A DNA stretch of 64,000 bases, from assembly GCA_038501785.1 (NCBI GenBank), contig JBAMJR010000085.1, positions 761,001 through 825,000 of the forward strand, in the 5' to 3' direction. Source of the stretch: Myoxocephalus aenaeus. Taxonomy: Eukaryota; Chordata; Actinopteri; Perciformes; Cottidae. A model generated the notes under the pieces. The model searched no databases. It was not told the DNA's origin and saw nothing but the letters and a program-made list of their open reading frames with translations. Below, piece after piece: positions 12,501 to 20,900 of this stretch; the first letter of the stretch is position 1; every line of letters begins with the position of its first letter. The position numbers and the translations under genes are program-made.

Positions 12501-13690
12501 TGTCCTTGAGGTCGTTTTACAAGTAGACTTTGTAACATAGACATGTAAAATAAGATACTGTTTATAAGATGTGGACGTATTCACCGTGACGTCAGCTGGT
12601 TTGTGAGTAACAAAACCCAAATATATATATATAATGACTTATATTTCAACACCATTGTAGACTGTATAGTGAAACGTTATTTTCAAAAGTTATGATATTT
12701 GTTTAGCCTGAGAATGTGTAACCTTTAGGTCGAACAGAGCTAGTCAATAAGAGGTTCGTCTTCAAAATTGCACATCCGGCTGAGAATCTGAATTTCTGAC
12801 CCCAGATTGAGCTGCACACCTCTCTGGAAGACAAGCTGCCTTATTGGTTCATGAAACGGGTCGACAAGCCCTCCCTTGTCGTGTACCCTAATCGCCGCTG
12901 CTCCAGGGTATGCTGAGTAGTCTAAATATGATACTGTACAACACAGTGATTGGTCTTTGTAACTAACATCAAATCCCTTTCTTGAACTTTTCCACTTGTT
13001 AGGGGAACTATATTAGGCAGTTATTCACAGGTGAGGAGGAACACAATGATATCTGGAATCGACTGCAGGTCAAACCAAAGAACTGCCCTGTGGTGGAGAA
13101 TGAGCTCAAAAAGCAGAAGGCCAGGTAAAGCACTCAAGTTGAGAGTCAAATTTATATTCCCTGGAATCATAAACTATTTACCACTGAGATGATGGAAATG
13201 TTTTAAATTGTTACTCAAAATACATTAAACTACCGAAAGGAATACAACAATTATGATATATTCATAGGTTATGTCAAACAATTGTTGATGCATGAGCGGC
13301 CCCTAGTGGCTACATAGAAATAAAGCCTGTTACCAGGTCACAGAAATATGTAATTCACTGTCTAAATTTCTATAATAAGCACAAGGAGCCACTCGGCAGT
13401 ATTGCCTGATTATTAATCCATTCAAGTTTAAATGAAGACTATCTCTGAGCCACACATCTGATGCTTTTGTCCTCAGGATGAAAGAGATGTCATGCACTAT
13501 GGAGAAGCAGCACAACCTCCTGAAGCTCATCATCCAGAAGATGGAGATCACCTCAGAGGCCGACGAGTACGATGGTCCGGTTAACGTCAGAGGCAACATG
13601 TGGCCAAACTTGACTCAGGCGAAGCCCAGAGGACATGGCACGTCTCGGTGGGTCCCACTGATAAAGGCCCTCGAGTCCAAAAGAAAGTAA
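479..13690 (+). CDS. trpa1: trpa1, transient receptor potential ankyrin 1 channel (5'-partial, 24 exons)
   Basis: This gene encodes a plasma-membrane, non-selective, calcium-permeable cation channel that senses irritants and temperature in sensory neurons. The exons are listed separately. Joined, they give 2928 nt in one frame: 975 residues, matching human TRPA1 from about residue 138 to its end. About 13 ankyrin repeats (residues 1-460) show TPLHLA-type motifs. A linker with cysteine sites follows, then S1 (about 572-592), S2 (620-636), S3-S4 (660-700), S5 (720-745), the pore and S6 (750-807), a TRP-like helix, and a C-terminal coiled coil (about 906-930). The start codon and the first ankyrin repeats lie left of the window. 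Every junction has GT/AG and consistent phase, and there are no stops or frameshifts, so the gene looks functional. Introns 889-1447, 1594-2312, 3554-4506, 4793-5256, 5433-6594, 7416-7950, 10375-10764 and 13125-13476 hold nothing I recognise. An ATTAAA at 13704-13709 is a weak poly(A) candidate. Confidence 0.96.
777..888 (+). CDS. trpa1: trpa1 exon: ankyrin repeat (HFPVHAAAFAG)
   Basis: The acceptor is CTGTCAAAG and the donor is GTATGA. It reads IKQGKARLCQQNKLGHFPVH onward, matching the human NKWGCFPIHQAAFSG segment. It ends in phase 1, and the next exon completes the Gly codon. The acceptor pyrimidine tract is modest. Confidence 0.85.
1448..1593 (+). CDS. trpa1: trpa1 exon: ankyrin repeat (SPLHLAV)
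   Basis: The acceptor is TTCTGGCAG and the donor is GTAAAA. The product begins EKSGHQVEHHINYL and carries SSSPLHLAVRGGNIDTIRYC, aligned with human ATPLHLAVQNGDLEMIKMC. It ends in phase 0. Confidence 0.9.
2313..2449 (+). CDS. trpa1: trpa1 exon: ankyrin repeat (TPLHLACTQGATEVVKLM)
   Basis: The acceptor is ACTGTGCAG and the donor is GTGGGT. It is very close to the human segment THFAATQGATEIVKLM in layout and ends in phase 2 inside LHR. Confidence 0.93.
2823..2908 (+). repeat. Decayed copy of a common teleost interspersed repeat
   Basis: CCTTTGGACAGAGCAGGCT and a following AGCTAAACTAAG stretch resemble a second, better copy at 30.5 kb. It lies in the trpa1 intron 2450-3504, which otherwise shows nothing recognisable. 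Confidence 0.5.
3505..3553 (+). CDS. trpa1: trpa1 short exon: ankyrin repeat (FDHTELAEYLIS)
   Basis: This 49-nt exon lies between a CTTTTCCAG acceptor and a GTAAAT donor. It matches human LFDHHELADYLIS and completes the Arg codon left open by the previous exon. It is too short for ordinary ORF calling. Confidence 0.92.
4507..4606 (+). CDS. trpa1: trpa1 exon: ankyrin repeat (GADLNRID ... SPLLLATS)
   Basis: The acceptor is TTCTTAG and the donor is GTGAGC. It corresponds to human GADINKIDSEGRSPLILATA and ends in phase 1. Confidence 0.93.
4692..4792 (+). CDS. trpa1: trpa1 exon: ankyrin repeat (GCNFLHLAI)
   Basis: The acceptor is TGTCTTTTAG and the donor is GTCAGA. It corresponds to human GAQVDIKDNFGRNFLHLTV and ends in phase 0 after VLQ. 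The intron before it is only 85 nt. Confidence 0.92.
5257..5432 (+). CDS. trpa1: trpa1 exon: two ankyrin repeats (TPLHYACR, SVLHFAA)
   Basis: The acceptor is TAACTTTAG and the donor is GTGAGT. It reads EDNEGCTPLHYACRLG and KSKDKKSVLHFAA, both nearly identical to the human protein. It ends in phase 2. Confidence 0.95.
6595..6759 (+). CDS. trpa1: trpa1 exon: ankyrin repeats (YGRINTCQRLL, TPLHLASK)
   Basis: The acceptor is CTTCTCAG and the donor is GTAAAC. YGRINTCQRLL and RLLNEGD are identical to human. It ends in phase 2. Confidence 0.96.
6948..7062 (+). CDS. trpa1: trpa1 exon: ankyrin repeat (GWSCLHHAASEGYTHTM)
   Basis: The acceptor is GTTTACAG and the donor is GTATGA. It aligns with human NGWTALHHASMGGYTQTM and ends in DEDG, phase 0. 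Confidence 0.95.
7249..7415 (+). CDS. trpa1: trpa1 exon: ankyrin repeats (SALHIAAREGHV)
   Basis: The acceptor is GTACCAG and the donor is GTATGT. It aligns with human TALHFAAREGHAKAVALLLS and the following SFLHLAL unit. It ends in phase 2. Confidence 0.95.
7951..8041 (+). CDS. trpa1: trpa1 exon: linker carrying the site equivalent to human C621
   Basis: The acceptor is TTCCTCCAG and the donor is GTTTGC. The exon reads SASQGSPIRDMIEFLPECYK against human SPGNKCPITEMIEYLPECMK. The residue before PI is Ser (AGT, 7997-7999), where human has reactive Cys621. This electrophile-sensing position therefore appears to be lost here. Confidence 0.94.
8174..8233 (+). CDS. trpa1: trpa1 exon: linker (LLDRCVIESDED)
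   Basis: This 60-nt exon lies between TTCTTCAATAG and GTAACA. Cys at 8189-8191 matches human C641 (LLDFC). Human C651 is not kept. Confidence 0.9.
8336..8428 (+). CDS. trpa1: trpa1 exon: pre-S1 linker (IEYKFRWLQVPL)
   Basis: The acceptor is TGTTTTAG and the donor is GTAAGC. It aligns with human IEYNFKYLQCPL. The position of human C665 is Val (GTT, 8363-8365). The exon ends PLAALN, as human PLTALN. Confidence 0.93.
8880..9335. repeat. Probable non-autonomous repeat in a trpa1 intron
   Basis: The block has AGATTATTGAAGAGCTTTATTG, GCAGGCAGGTTAGCAGGCAGG, then GGTGACCATGAGGGAGCAGACG. It resembles short, widely dispersed teleost elements and differs in composition from neighbouring introns. The borders are approximate and the family is not identified. 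The flanks 8429-8880 and 9335-9753 show nothing else. Confidence 0.4.
9754..9824 (+). CDS. trpa1: trpa1 exon: pre-S1 (AMVQYNRIDLLNHPVCKKYL)
   Basis: The acceptor is CTTTCTGCAG and the donor is GTGTGT. It is nearly identical to human AMVQNNRIELLNHPVCKEYL. The Lys equivalent to human K710 is kept (9820-9822). It ends in phase 2 within Trp. Confidence 0.96.
9983..10139 (+). CDS. trpa1: trpa1 exon: S1 and first extracellular loop
   Basis: The acceptor is AATCCACAG and the donor is GTACTA. A hydrophobic stretch, NMFMYLLGLLPLTHLIVTL, forms S1. An extracellular loop with an N-x-T sequon (NTT) follows. Confidence 0.94.
10285..10374 (+). CDS. trpa1: trpa1 exon: S2
   Basis: The acceptor is TTTTTACAG and the donor is GTAATG. 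It contains the hydrophobic stretch CMVIVLVMNIYFIAKE. It is a 30-codon exon in phase 0. Confidence 0.92.
10765..10934 (+). CDS. trpa1: trpa1 exon: S3 and S4
   Basis: The acceptor is TCACTAAAAG and the donor is GTACTG. Two hydrophobic segments are seen, WICAILCLLFIIPTIL and ALAVLSSWIGFLLYLQR, matching human S3 and S4 (NFLLYLQRF). Confidence 0.94.
11032..11161 (+). CDS. trpa1: trpa1 exon: S4-S5 linker and S5
   Basis: The acceptor is TTTCTCCAG and the donor is GTAGGA. It reads FEGVGIYVVMFWEIMRTLVR, then S5 with LAFGLAF. The residues aligned to human S873-T874 are Ile-Val (11093-11098). Spacing from there to the pore Phe (F909) is 36 residues in both proteins, so no gap is needed. Confidence 0.95.
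11310..11445 (+). repeat. Teleost interspersed repeat, second copy
   Basis: CAAAGCTAAGCTAACTGGCTG is followed by ACAGACATGATAATGGTATCG and CCAAAATGTTAAACTATTCC. This is a familiar fish repeat tail, sharing its core with 30525-30710. It lies in the trpa1 intron 11162-11901. Confidence 0.65.
11902..12084 (+). CDS. trpa1: trpa1 exon: pore helix, selectivity filter and S6
   Basis: The acceptor is TTACATTTAG and the donor is GTAAGT. It reads SVMQTFVMMVGELNYQTNF, aligned with human SIIQTFSMMLGDINYRESF. The filter acid is Glu (GAG, 11959-11961) rather than Asp915. S6 follows and ends LLVNLM. Confidence 0.96.
12211..12279 (+). CDS. trpa1: trpa1 exon: post-S6 (IGLAVGDIAEVQ)
   Basis: The acceptor is GTGTTGTAG and the donor is GTAAGA. 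It has 23 codons, and IGLAVGDIAEVQ is identical to human. Confidence 0.96.
12371..12425 (+). repeat. SINE-like fragment in a trpa1 intron
   Basis: CAATTCAATTCAGTTTATTTTG then TATAGCCCAACATCACAAAT is the signature of a very common teleost SINE-like repeat. Only a fragment remains. Confidence 0.65.
12806..12907 (+). CDS. trpa1: trpa1 exon: TRP-like domain (ELHTSLEDKLPYWF)
   Basis: The acceptor is ACCCCAG and the donor is GTATGC. It aligns with human VELHTSLEKKLPLWF and the VYPN motif. Confidence 0.95.
13003..13124 (+). CDS. trpa1: trpa1 exon: C-terminal cytoplasmic linker
   Basis: The acceptor is CTTGTTAG and the donor is GTAAAG. It reads FTGEEEHNDIWNRL and is divergent from human apart from the FCTGE-like start. 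It ends in phase 2. Confidence 0.88.
13477..13690 (+). CDS. trpa1: trpa1 last exon: coiled coil and stop
   Basis: The acceptor is TTGTCCTCAG. It reads MEKQHNLLKLIIQKMEI, nearly identical to the human coiled-coil segment LEKQHELIKLIIQKMEI. TAA is at 13688-13690. Confidence 0.96.
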
Positions 13691-14270
13691 AGAGGATGGG
13701 ACCATTAAAATGTCTTGTCATAGCAAGAACTATAACATTTGACGTAGTTACTTATTACGACATTATAAAAGTATAGGTATAAATGGTATAATTATGTGAC
13801 TATTGTAACAGTTCATTTAAGTGGAGTTGCCTTAACTATTTTGGGATTTGATACTGAATAGTTTTGCTGAGGAATTGTTGTAGATGTTTTTGTTGTAGTC
13901 TGAAACAGTAAGTTTCAGTCGTGACTGATGAACAAATGTATTAAGTCATTCTGTGGTGTGTATGCAATGTTGTCATATTTCTATTATGCACAAAGTGTAG
14001 CTGTAATGTTGTAATGTGTCTTCATGTGCAAGGAATGCTAGTAAGAATGACACCGAATTTAAAGCTGCAATAAGACCAGAGGGCACTTCCCATGTGTGGA
14101 TGAATTTCTGTGGCATGTTAATTTCAACAAGGATGTCTACTTGTTTCCTTACTGCAGGAAAGTTTCCTGGCTGGGCATGTATTATTAATGCACAACACAA
14201 TTATAGAAAAAACATCACAATGGTTTATGGACCATTGCCTCTGATTTGTGCACTGCCTTCTTCACTAGTG

Positions 14271-14271
<1 letters not shown>

Positions 14272-14349
<78 letters not shown>
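14272..14349. repeat. (CA)n microsatellite
   Basis: About 38 uninterrupted CA units lie in the trpa1-msc intergenic stretch. The open reading frame through it (Thr-His repeats) is an artefact. Confidence 0.97.
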
Positions 14350-14773
14350 AGCTTTAGGCCTCAGTGGCGATTACGGGGATCATAGCAGGTTGTGAGAGAA
14401 ACAGAAAGAGGCCTCTGACATCATGAGCTTGCACCTGTCTCTCTGCTTCTCCAGCTCAGGGCCTTGATAGAGGTCACGATCCCTGAGAGTCTTTGCTGAT
14501 GGACAAATGTTAGTTCCCCCTTCAAGTCAAGTTTGAAGTAATATTTATTACTGTTAGCTCTGAATTGAATTATTCCCAGGGCAAATACAATAACCATGGA
14601 ACCATCACTTACACTGATGTTTGGGACAATGTTTTCTGGTTTTACTTGAGCAACGACAACTACAGAATGCCTAATGAGCCCAATTGTTTTATCTCAACCT
14701 GCTCCACTTCACGCTGATAGTGAATGAAGCAGCAGTTTGAGATATGTGTCACATTGGCCAATACCTTTTTGTG

Positions 14774-14795
14774 TTATATATATATATATATATAT
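14774..14795. repeat. (TA)n microsatellite
   Basis: A short TA run lies in the trpa1-msc intergenic stretch. Confidence 0.9.
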
Positions 14796-16771
14796 TCTTT
14801 TAAAGATGACAGCTTATGAGTGAGCAGTAAATCTAACAGCAGATTCCCTGAGCTTGCACTTTCAAGTTTGTCATTCGGGACGTTCAAAGTGACAGAGGAT
14901 GAGATGGCAGCTTGCCGGATGCTCTGACGGTGTCAGCAGCACACAAGGAAGTTAATATCTCAGCCTCTTGACACAAACAAGGATAAGCTAAGTTTTCCTC
15001 CAAGGCCCGGCTGATGTCAGGTCTTCTTGTGAAAACGTCTTTTTGAAATTCGCGATTGTGGGACGCATGGGAATGTGTCCTTGGATTAGGGTGCATTCCT
15101 GGTCTGTGAAACAGGGAAATTGGAGCAGTGGAACATCGCAGCACGCTTTCAAATCACATTGACTTTTCATTTTGACACTTAAAAATTGAATTAGAACATC
15201 ATTACGAAGTATAACACGTTTTAAAAAGACGTAATGTATTAGTGGTTTAATGAAGTGAGGTTGGTGCCAGCATGTTAGAAATATTTGTCCACACCAGTTT
15301 GGGAACAGTACAGCATTCAGCCCAGAGCAGAGTGCAGTAGTTTTGCTCTCTCTAGTGATCCTGGCATGGCCAACTCCCGAAATCAAGCATGCATCTCAGC
15401 TGCAGTTAGGTAATTCTTGGCAGTCTTGCTATTGTCACAAAAAAAAAAATCTAAATTTCACACATATTATGTTGAGTAATAGTTTACCGGGACCTGGGAA
15501 TTTCTGGGAATATTTGTGAGAGTAAAGGGGGCTTCCTGTAAGTACGGTACGGACACAGCACTTTCCATTTAATCAGAGAAATCCTGCTCCCACTTCTCCA
15601 AACACCTTCCACTTTACTCCAAAGCTTGACTTGCATTTTTTGAACATAGTGTATAATGTTCTCACTGTATTTTTTTTTAAGTTTGCAAATCCCAAAGACT
15701 ACAACCGATAATATGCCTGAAGGGTTGAGTTGAGTACAAAATAAATACTTCTTTCTCAGAATTCTTTTTGCAGTCTTGTCGCTTCAGAGGCCCAAAGCAA
15801 TCGCAATCTTCTCTTTCCAACACTTTTAGCGCCGATCTTAACAGATGGATGCTCTCGCTCTCAGAAAGGTTTGGAGGACATAAAACAAAGGCAGAAAAAG
15901 CCAAGTAAAACTAGTTTGGGATACTATGGGAATGAAGATGGTGGCTCCTCGCCTCTGCCACACCCTCGTCATGCCAACGCTCCAGATGTCATGGGAACCG
16001 ATAACAGCTGGTGCTGGTGCACGCAGGCTGCGTGTGAAAGGTTGCCCCAGCTGCAGAAACATAATCCCTCTGTGAAACCAGCAAAGGATTAGACACTTTT
16101 GATAAGGTCCTCAAGACATTTCTATTACCGAAACACATCTGTGGAACCGACAGAGTTGGGGAATGTTTACTTTATATGTGCATTTCTAAATGTTGCAAAG
16201 GGTTGTGTGTATAATTATCAGGAATGTTATGTTTTTCCTGTATTAAAACATATTAGATGGAGTATGTATTTGTGGTGAAATCAATCCTCAGACATCCCCA
16301 GACACCCTCAGAGTCCCTTTGCCATGTCATTCCATCTCCCAGTAGATTTACCAATAATTAGCAATTAATTGAGAGGGTTTGATGTTATTATCAGGTTGCA
16401 GATGAGCTACTTGTGTCTTTGACAGTATTCATGTGGATACACAGTTGTGGTCTAACTGAGGTCATATTGGCTTGGAGGAAAAGGGGAGGAGAAATATTCA
16501 GAAAAAAACTGTAGAGATGCCAAGTCCAGGATACTTAAATTAGAGGGGTAGCAAAGCAAGGAGGCATGTTTCAGTTTGAGAGAGATCTGAACGTTTCAGA
16601 CTTGACCTCCAGCAGTTGTGAGAACTAGTTGCATTGTGACCGAATGGGAATTTAAGTGGTGATCCTTTTTCTTTCTTTCTTTTTTTTTTGACTTCCAACC
16701 TCGTGTCGTTTACACAAATCCCAACAAGCTGAGAATCTACATTTTCAGTAACTGCTGTCCCTGAAGTGCCA

Positions 16772-16786
16772 CAGGTGTGACAGGTG
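16772..16786 (+). promoter_or_regulatory. Paired CAGGTG E-boxes just before the msc start
   Basis: CAGGTG occurs at 16772-16777 and again at 16781-16786, 9 bp apart, immediately upstream of the msc ATG. bHLH factors bind CANNTG. The pair may lie in the 5' UTR, so function is inference only. Confidence 0.35.
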
Positions 16787-16794
16787 GAGCGGCC

Positions 16795-17217
16795 ATGTCC
16801 ACTGGCTCTGCTGCAAGCGATGCTGAGGACTACGAGACATGCCGCAGAGGGACTGCCACCTCGCTGGAGAGGAGCGCACGGAAGCTTTCCTGCTACAACC
16901 GCGACCGGTACTCAGATGAGGAGATGGAGGATGACGGCGTGGAGGGGAGGACCAAGCACGAGCCCAAACTCTCCAGGGCGCAGCAGAAGGAAGCGCGGCA
17001 GACGCAGAGAAACGCGGCCAACACCAGGGAGAGGTCGCGGATGAGAGTGCTGAGCAAAGCGTTCTCCAGACTGAAAACCAGCCTGCCCTGGGTACCAGCG
17101 GACACCAAACTGTCCAAATTGGACACGCTTCGACTCGCCTCGAACTACATCTCTCACCTGAGACAGATTCTGCAGGACGACCGATTCGAGAACAGCTTTG
17201 TGCACCCAGTGAACCTG
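16795..17217 (+). CDS. msc: msc (musculin) exon 1, bHLH repressor
   Basis: Musculin is a nuclear class II bHLH repressor that pairs with E-proteins on E-boxes. It acts in branchial and skeletal muscle and some lymphoid cells. The 141 codons here hold an acidic patch (residues 41-50, SDEEMEDDGVE) and the bHLH (about 71-125). The bHLH has the basic helix RNAANTRERSRMR, then VLSKAFSRLKTSLPWVP and TKLSKLDTLRLASNYI. The start at 16795 gives MSTGS, as in human MSC and TCF21; an in-frame ATG at 16777 would add MTGGAA and is less likely. TCF21 is the close alternative, but the position right after trpa1 in the same orientation is that of MSC. The Lys/Arg cluster found before the bHLH in the human proteins is not evident. 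The donor is CTG|GTATGA. Confidence 0.93.
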
Positions 17218-17397
17218 GTATGAAGCTGTTGGGATGTTTTCATTAAAGTGAACTGTCTCAGTGTGTGTTGACCTACTTTAAAAATGTTACATTAACAGGT
17301 GTACAACCTCTGTGTTAGCATTTACATTTTTATAGAGAACACCAATATGATGGATGTGTGTCTTTGGTGCTAAACCTGTTGTCTTTTGCTTTTACAG

Positions 17398-17481
17398 ACC
17401 TGGCCATTTATGATGACGGGCCGATCTGAGGACAGCCAAGACATCTCACCCACTGTGAGACTATGTGGAGCAACAGCATAG
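17398..17481 (+). CDS. msc: msc exon 2 (C-terminus)
   Basis: The acceptor is GCTTTTACAG. The 27 codons plus TAG start TWPFMMTGRSED and end RLCGATA, matching the human ends TWPFVVSGRPDS and RLCGTTA. With exon 1 the protein is 168 residues, shorter than human MSC (206) because the N-terminal half is reduced. The 180-nt intron is in phase 0 after HPVNL, the same place as in MSC and TCF21. Confidence 0.94.
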   Translation, partial: TWPFMMTGRSEDSQDISPTVRLCGATA

Positions 17482-17643
17482 GACTCCCTCCTTCAAACAT
17501 CAGCTCTGCTTCTGACCATATGAAACCACCCTGTCCATATTTGGGCTCAGTCTCCCCCTGAATGTCCTAAGCAATGACTTTGAACTCAAATCCAACTCCA
17601 GCTTTAATACACTGAGGACGGTGTCATTACAGCATGGCAGAAC

Positions 17644-17649
17644 AATAAA
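17644..17649 (+). terminator. msc poly(A) signal candidate (AATAAA)
   Basis: AATAAA lies 163 nt after the msc stop. A second option, ATTAAA at 17898-17903, would give a longer 3' UTR with AT-rich elements. Confidence 0.55.
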
Positions 17650-17909
17650 GACTACAAGTTGTTTTCATATGTAGATTCTTGCGTGCATGCTAGTTGGTGT
17701 TATTGACTTAAAATCACCTCTCAACTCAAAATGCTGTCCTTTACTTTGACCTGACTACATTGTATCCAGGGAGCTAACTTGTACAGAAGGATTCTTCTAT
17801 ATAATGTATTTATTGCGTTTGTGATATGATTGACCTTTTTATATATTTGCATTTCCAATTATTTTTTTTAAGCGTATAATGGCTGTCCTTGTGTTACATT
17901 AAATCAAAA

Positions 17910-20900
17910 ATCAAATCAGAAATTTTGTTTTTTATTTCCTCTATTGAAACAGAGCACAATTTGTCAGCAGATCCAAGTATCTTCATGGTTGAAATAAAAA
18001 AGTCTGTAGCAGATGAATCTAGTGGCGGCTGCACCACACTCATAAACTGTGAGTAGATTAAAAAAAAAAGTCTGATGTTTGTCATGTATGCATGCAACCA
18101 AACATGCATTTTGAAAAGAATGCAGGAAACTGTGTGGTTTGGTTTAACCAATAAGACATTTACATAAACTAAAATAATCCCAAAACAGTGAATATGGGTG
18201 ATACTGAATCTCATTTTTCTGATTTTTACAAATCTTATATACATTTTTCTATCTTAAAAAATACATACCATTATGAGTGTTTACATGCAAATGTCTGATA
18301 TAAAAAGTATGACACCAACAAAATTGTGTTTTTGTTTATTGAGATCAGATTCATTTGGATCACGTCTCTTATCTGAGAGATCTTGTCATCAGATGGAATG
18401 CCGTTGTTCATATTTCAGTCAAAACAAAAACTTCACAAAGCATTGGTCAAAAGTTCAGGGAGAAGCAGAAGTTTAACTGTGATCTCTTGATCTACAAGTC
18501 CCTTTATTCAGTTAAACCCCAAAATGAGGTGAGTACAGATGGATAGAGATCCAGGCCCCCGGGGGCGGTGATGGCACAGACTGACAACGTGCTTGAGATG
18601 AAGAAAGAGAAGCAGAGAGTAGAAAGAGGAAGAGTTTTCATCAGGTCCGGGTAGATTCTCAGCTGTTGCCGTGTTGTTGAGTTTCCCAGAACTCTGAACT
18701 GCTCTCCTGGGAGAAAGCAGCACTCTGCTGGACCCGGGCAGCTAATGAGCTGCCTTCTCACACTCAGCCGGCCTCCGTTCTTGCTCCGTCCATTTCAAAC
18801 GTGCCACAGAGGGAAAGTAACTAGTGCATCTTCTTGACTGCACTGAAAATGAGGTGCCATTCATCAAAACATGTCAACAAAATGATGATGTTTTGGGCTG
18901 GCTTGTGCCTCGTCCACTGATCTCACTTCTCTATGAGTGAAACTCTTGTATTTCACAAATCAAACAACAGAAAGTGTGTGCCAGAATACTGTAACGCTGG
19001 CTGGAGCAGCAAAGACAGAGCATGCTAAGATGAAAATGGGTCGCTGCAGCAGGTCTCGTTGAAGCTCATCTAGTTTGTAATGTTACATGAGTGGCATCTA
19101 GTGGGGAGGAATGTGAACAGCAAGCCCATTGTACTCCTCACATTCAGCTGAGTGCAAAAAAACAAACAAACACTGTGGTCAGTTAATCTCTCCTTAAAAT
19201 CACTTTCCAGAGTGGACATCAAATACAGCCATTTAATGGAGAATTTAAGAGAACAATTGAAATATTGTGTTAAAAGTCACATGCTTTTTCATTGAGTTAC
19301 ACATGCAGCCTTCTCTGTGCAGTACTTGTTGTCTAAATGCAAATGGTGTTTATAACATTGAGTGTGTTAAGCCTATATAAATCAAAGCAACTGTCAAGGT
19401 ATTGTAATTAGTACTTTTATTATCCTTTTTTTGCCATACAAAGTCTGCAAATTCATTCAAATTACACTATTTCCAATTGTTTTAAGATTTCTCTTTGAGT
19501 TTTCTTGATGCTATGTAGCAATCTGATTGTTCCGAATTATGTCAAGATACTAACATTTATTACTAGAAGGTTTCCAAATCGAGGAGAGCTACATTTTCAA
19601 CAAGTGGATACAACCTTTCTGCACAAAATATCCAAAATTCATTGTCCATTGTCATTGTTCTTATGTTCATATATATTATTCAATATATATTTATATTGTA
19701 CATACTAGTTAAATGGTAATGTTGACGCTTAGTTTCTGTTATATGTCTCTTGTTTTATTTGTATATAATATGTATATGTACGACAAGAGCAATGTGTAAC
19801 CGGAGTCAAATTCCATGTGTATGCGTACACACACATGGACAATAAAGCTGAGTTCTGGGTCAACTAGAAAACAAAGTGATGCGTAGTATGAGATGCTAAT
19901 CAAGGGGCATTTTTTGACAGGTCGCAGTAGGAAACCCACAGGTGTAAGTGATAACGTTAACGACAGCTGAATGTAGCAGCTCCAGCACGCTGGCTCTGCA
20001 GAGCCATCGTTAGTGTGATACGTAACACCTGTGCTTTTCCTACTATGACAAGTCAAAGTGTCTCCTGTGAAAAAGGCCCATGGATTTCGATATATTTAGT
20101 TTTCAAATTACGTTGAGTACAAAACTGTTCATGTTTAAAGAACAAGGAAAATAGTAAGATTTAGTTTGTAGATATAGTAAATTACAAACACGTAGAATGA
20201 AGTGCATGAACTGACGATTTTGAACTGTTGAAGGGTTGAACTAATGCACTAAAGCTCACCTCTTTGGTTTAAAAGGTCTCCCAGAGGACAGGATTAGATT
20301 GGGGTCTCAAACATACACGACTATATCTTTGTCCAGCAGAGGTCAGCATATCTTCACAATGGTCAACAAATTCTGGCATTGTATGTTTGGATTTGGGAGG
20401 CCTCAGAAGTAAATTATTTTTTTCCCAGTTTTTTCCCTCCATAAATGGTCACCAAACATAAATTGTTTAGTAACTTTTTTTTTTTAATGCATGTAAATGA
20501 GAAGACAACAACAGTACATTTGTCTATTTGCAGTGTACTTTTGTACTTTGTTAAAGTTGTTTTGTTTAATCATCATTATTCTTTTCTCATCTCCTTTTTT
20601 CTTTACGTTTTAAGATATTAAATTAATTCAGGTGGAACACATTGCTTTGAAAAGAAAAAAAATGCATCGTCAGCCATCAAGCTCAGCATAATCCAACTTT
20701 CTTTTTTTTGTACAACTGAAACATGTTTCGTTTGTAGAAGAATTTCCATGAACAGGAAGGAACTGTAGGTCCAAAGCCAACATCAGGGGGTTCAGTGAGG
20801 CTGTCTGCAAGCACTAACTTTAGGCCTTCCAGCCTGCAGGAATCCCGCCTGGACGCTTTGAGCTTTCCAATTCCACTTTCAGCGTGTTTGTTATTCAATA

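Larger units (their letters stand above)
13691..16794. other. trpa1-msc intergenic region
   Basis: This is about 3.1 kb with two microsatellites, AT-rich filler and no coding exon that I can support. The right end should hold the msc promoter and 5' UTR, but no convincing TATA box was found. Confidence 0.7.

Noticed and set aside
14016..14357. Open frame ending in Thr-His repeats
   Set aside because: The tail is the translated CA microsatellite; there is no homology or splice context.
16784..17205. Several open frames overlapping msc exon 1 on both strands
   Set aside because: They are shadows of the GC-rich msc coding exon. Only the frame starting at 16795 gives a bHLH protein.
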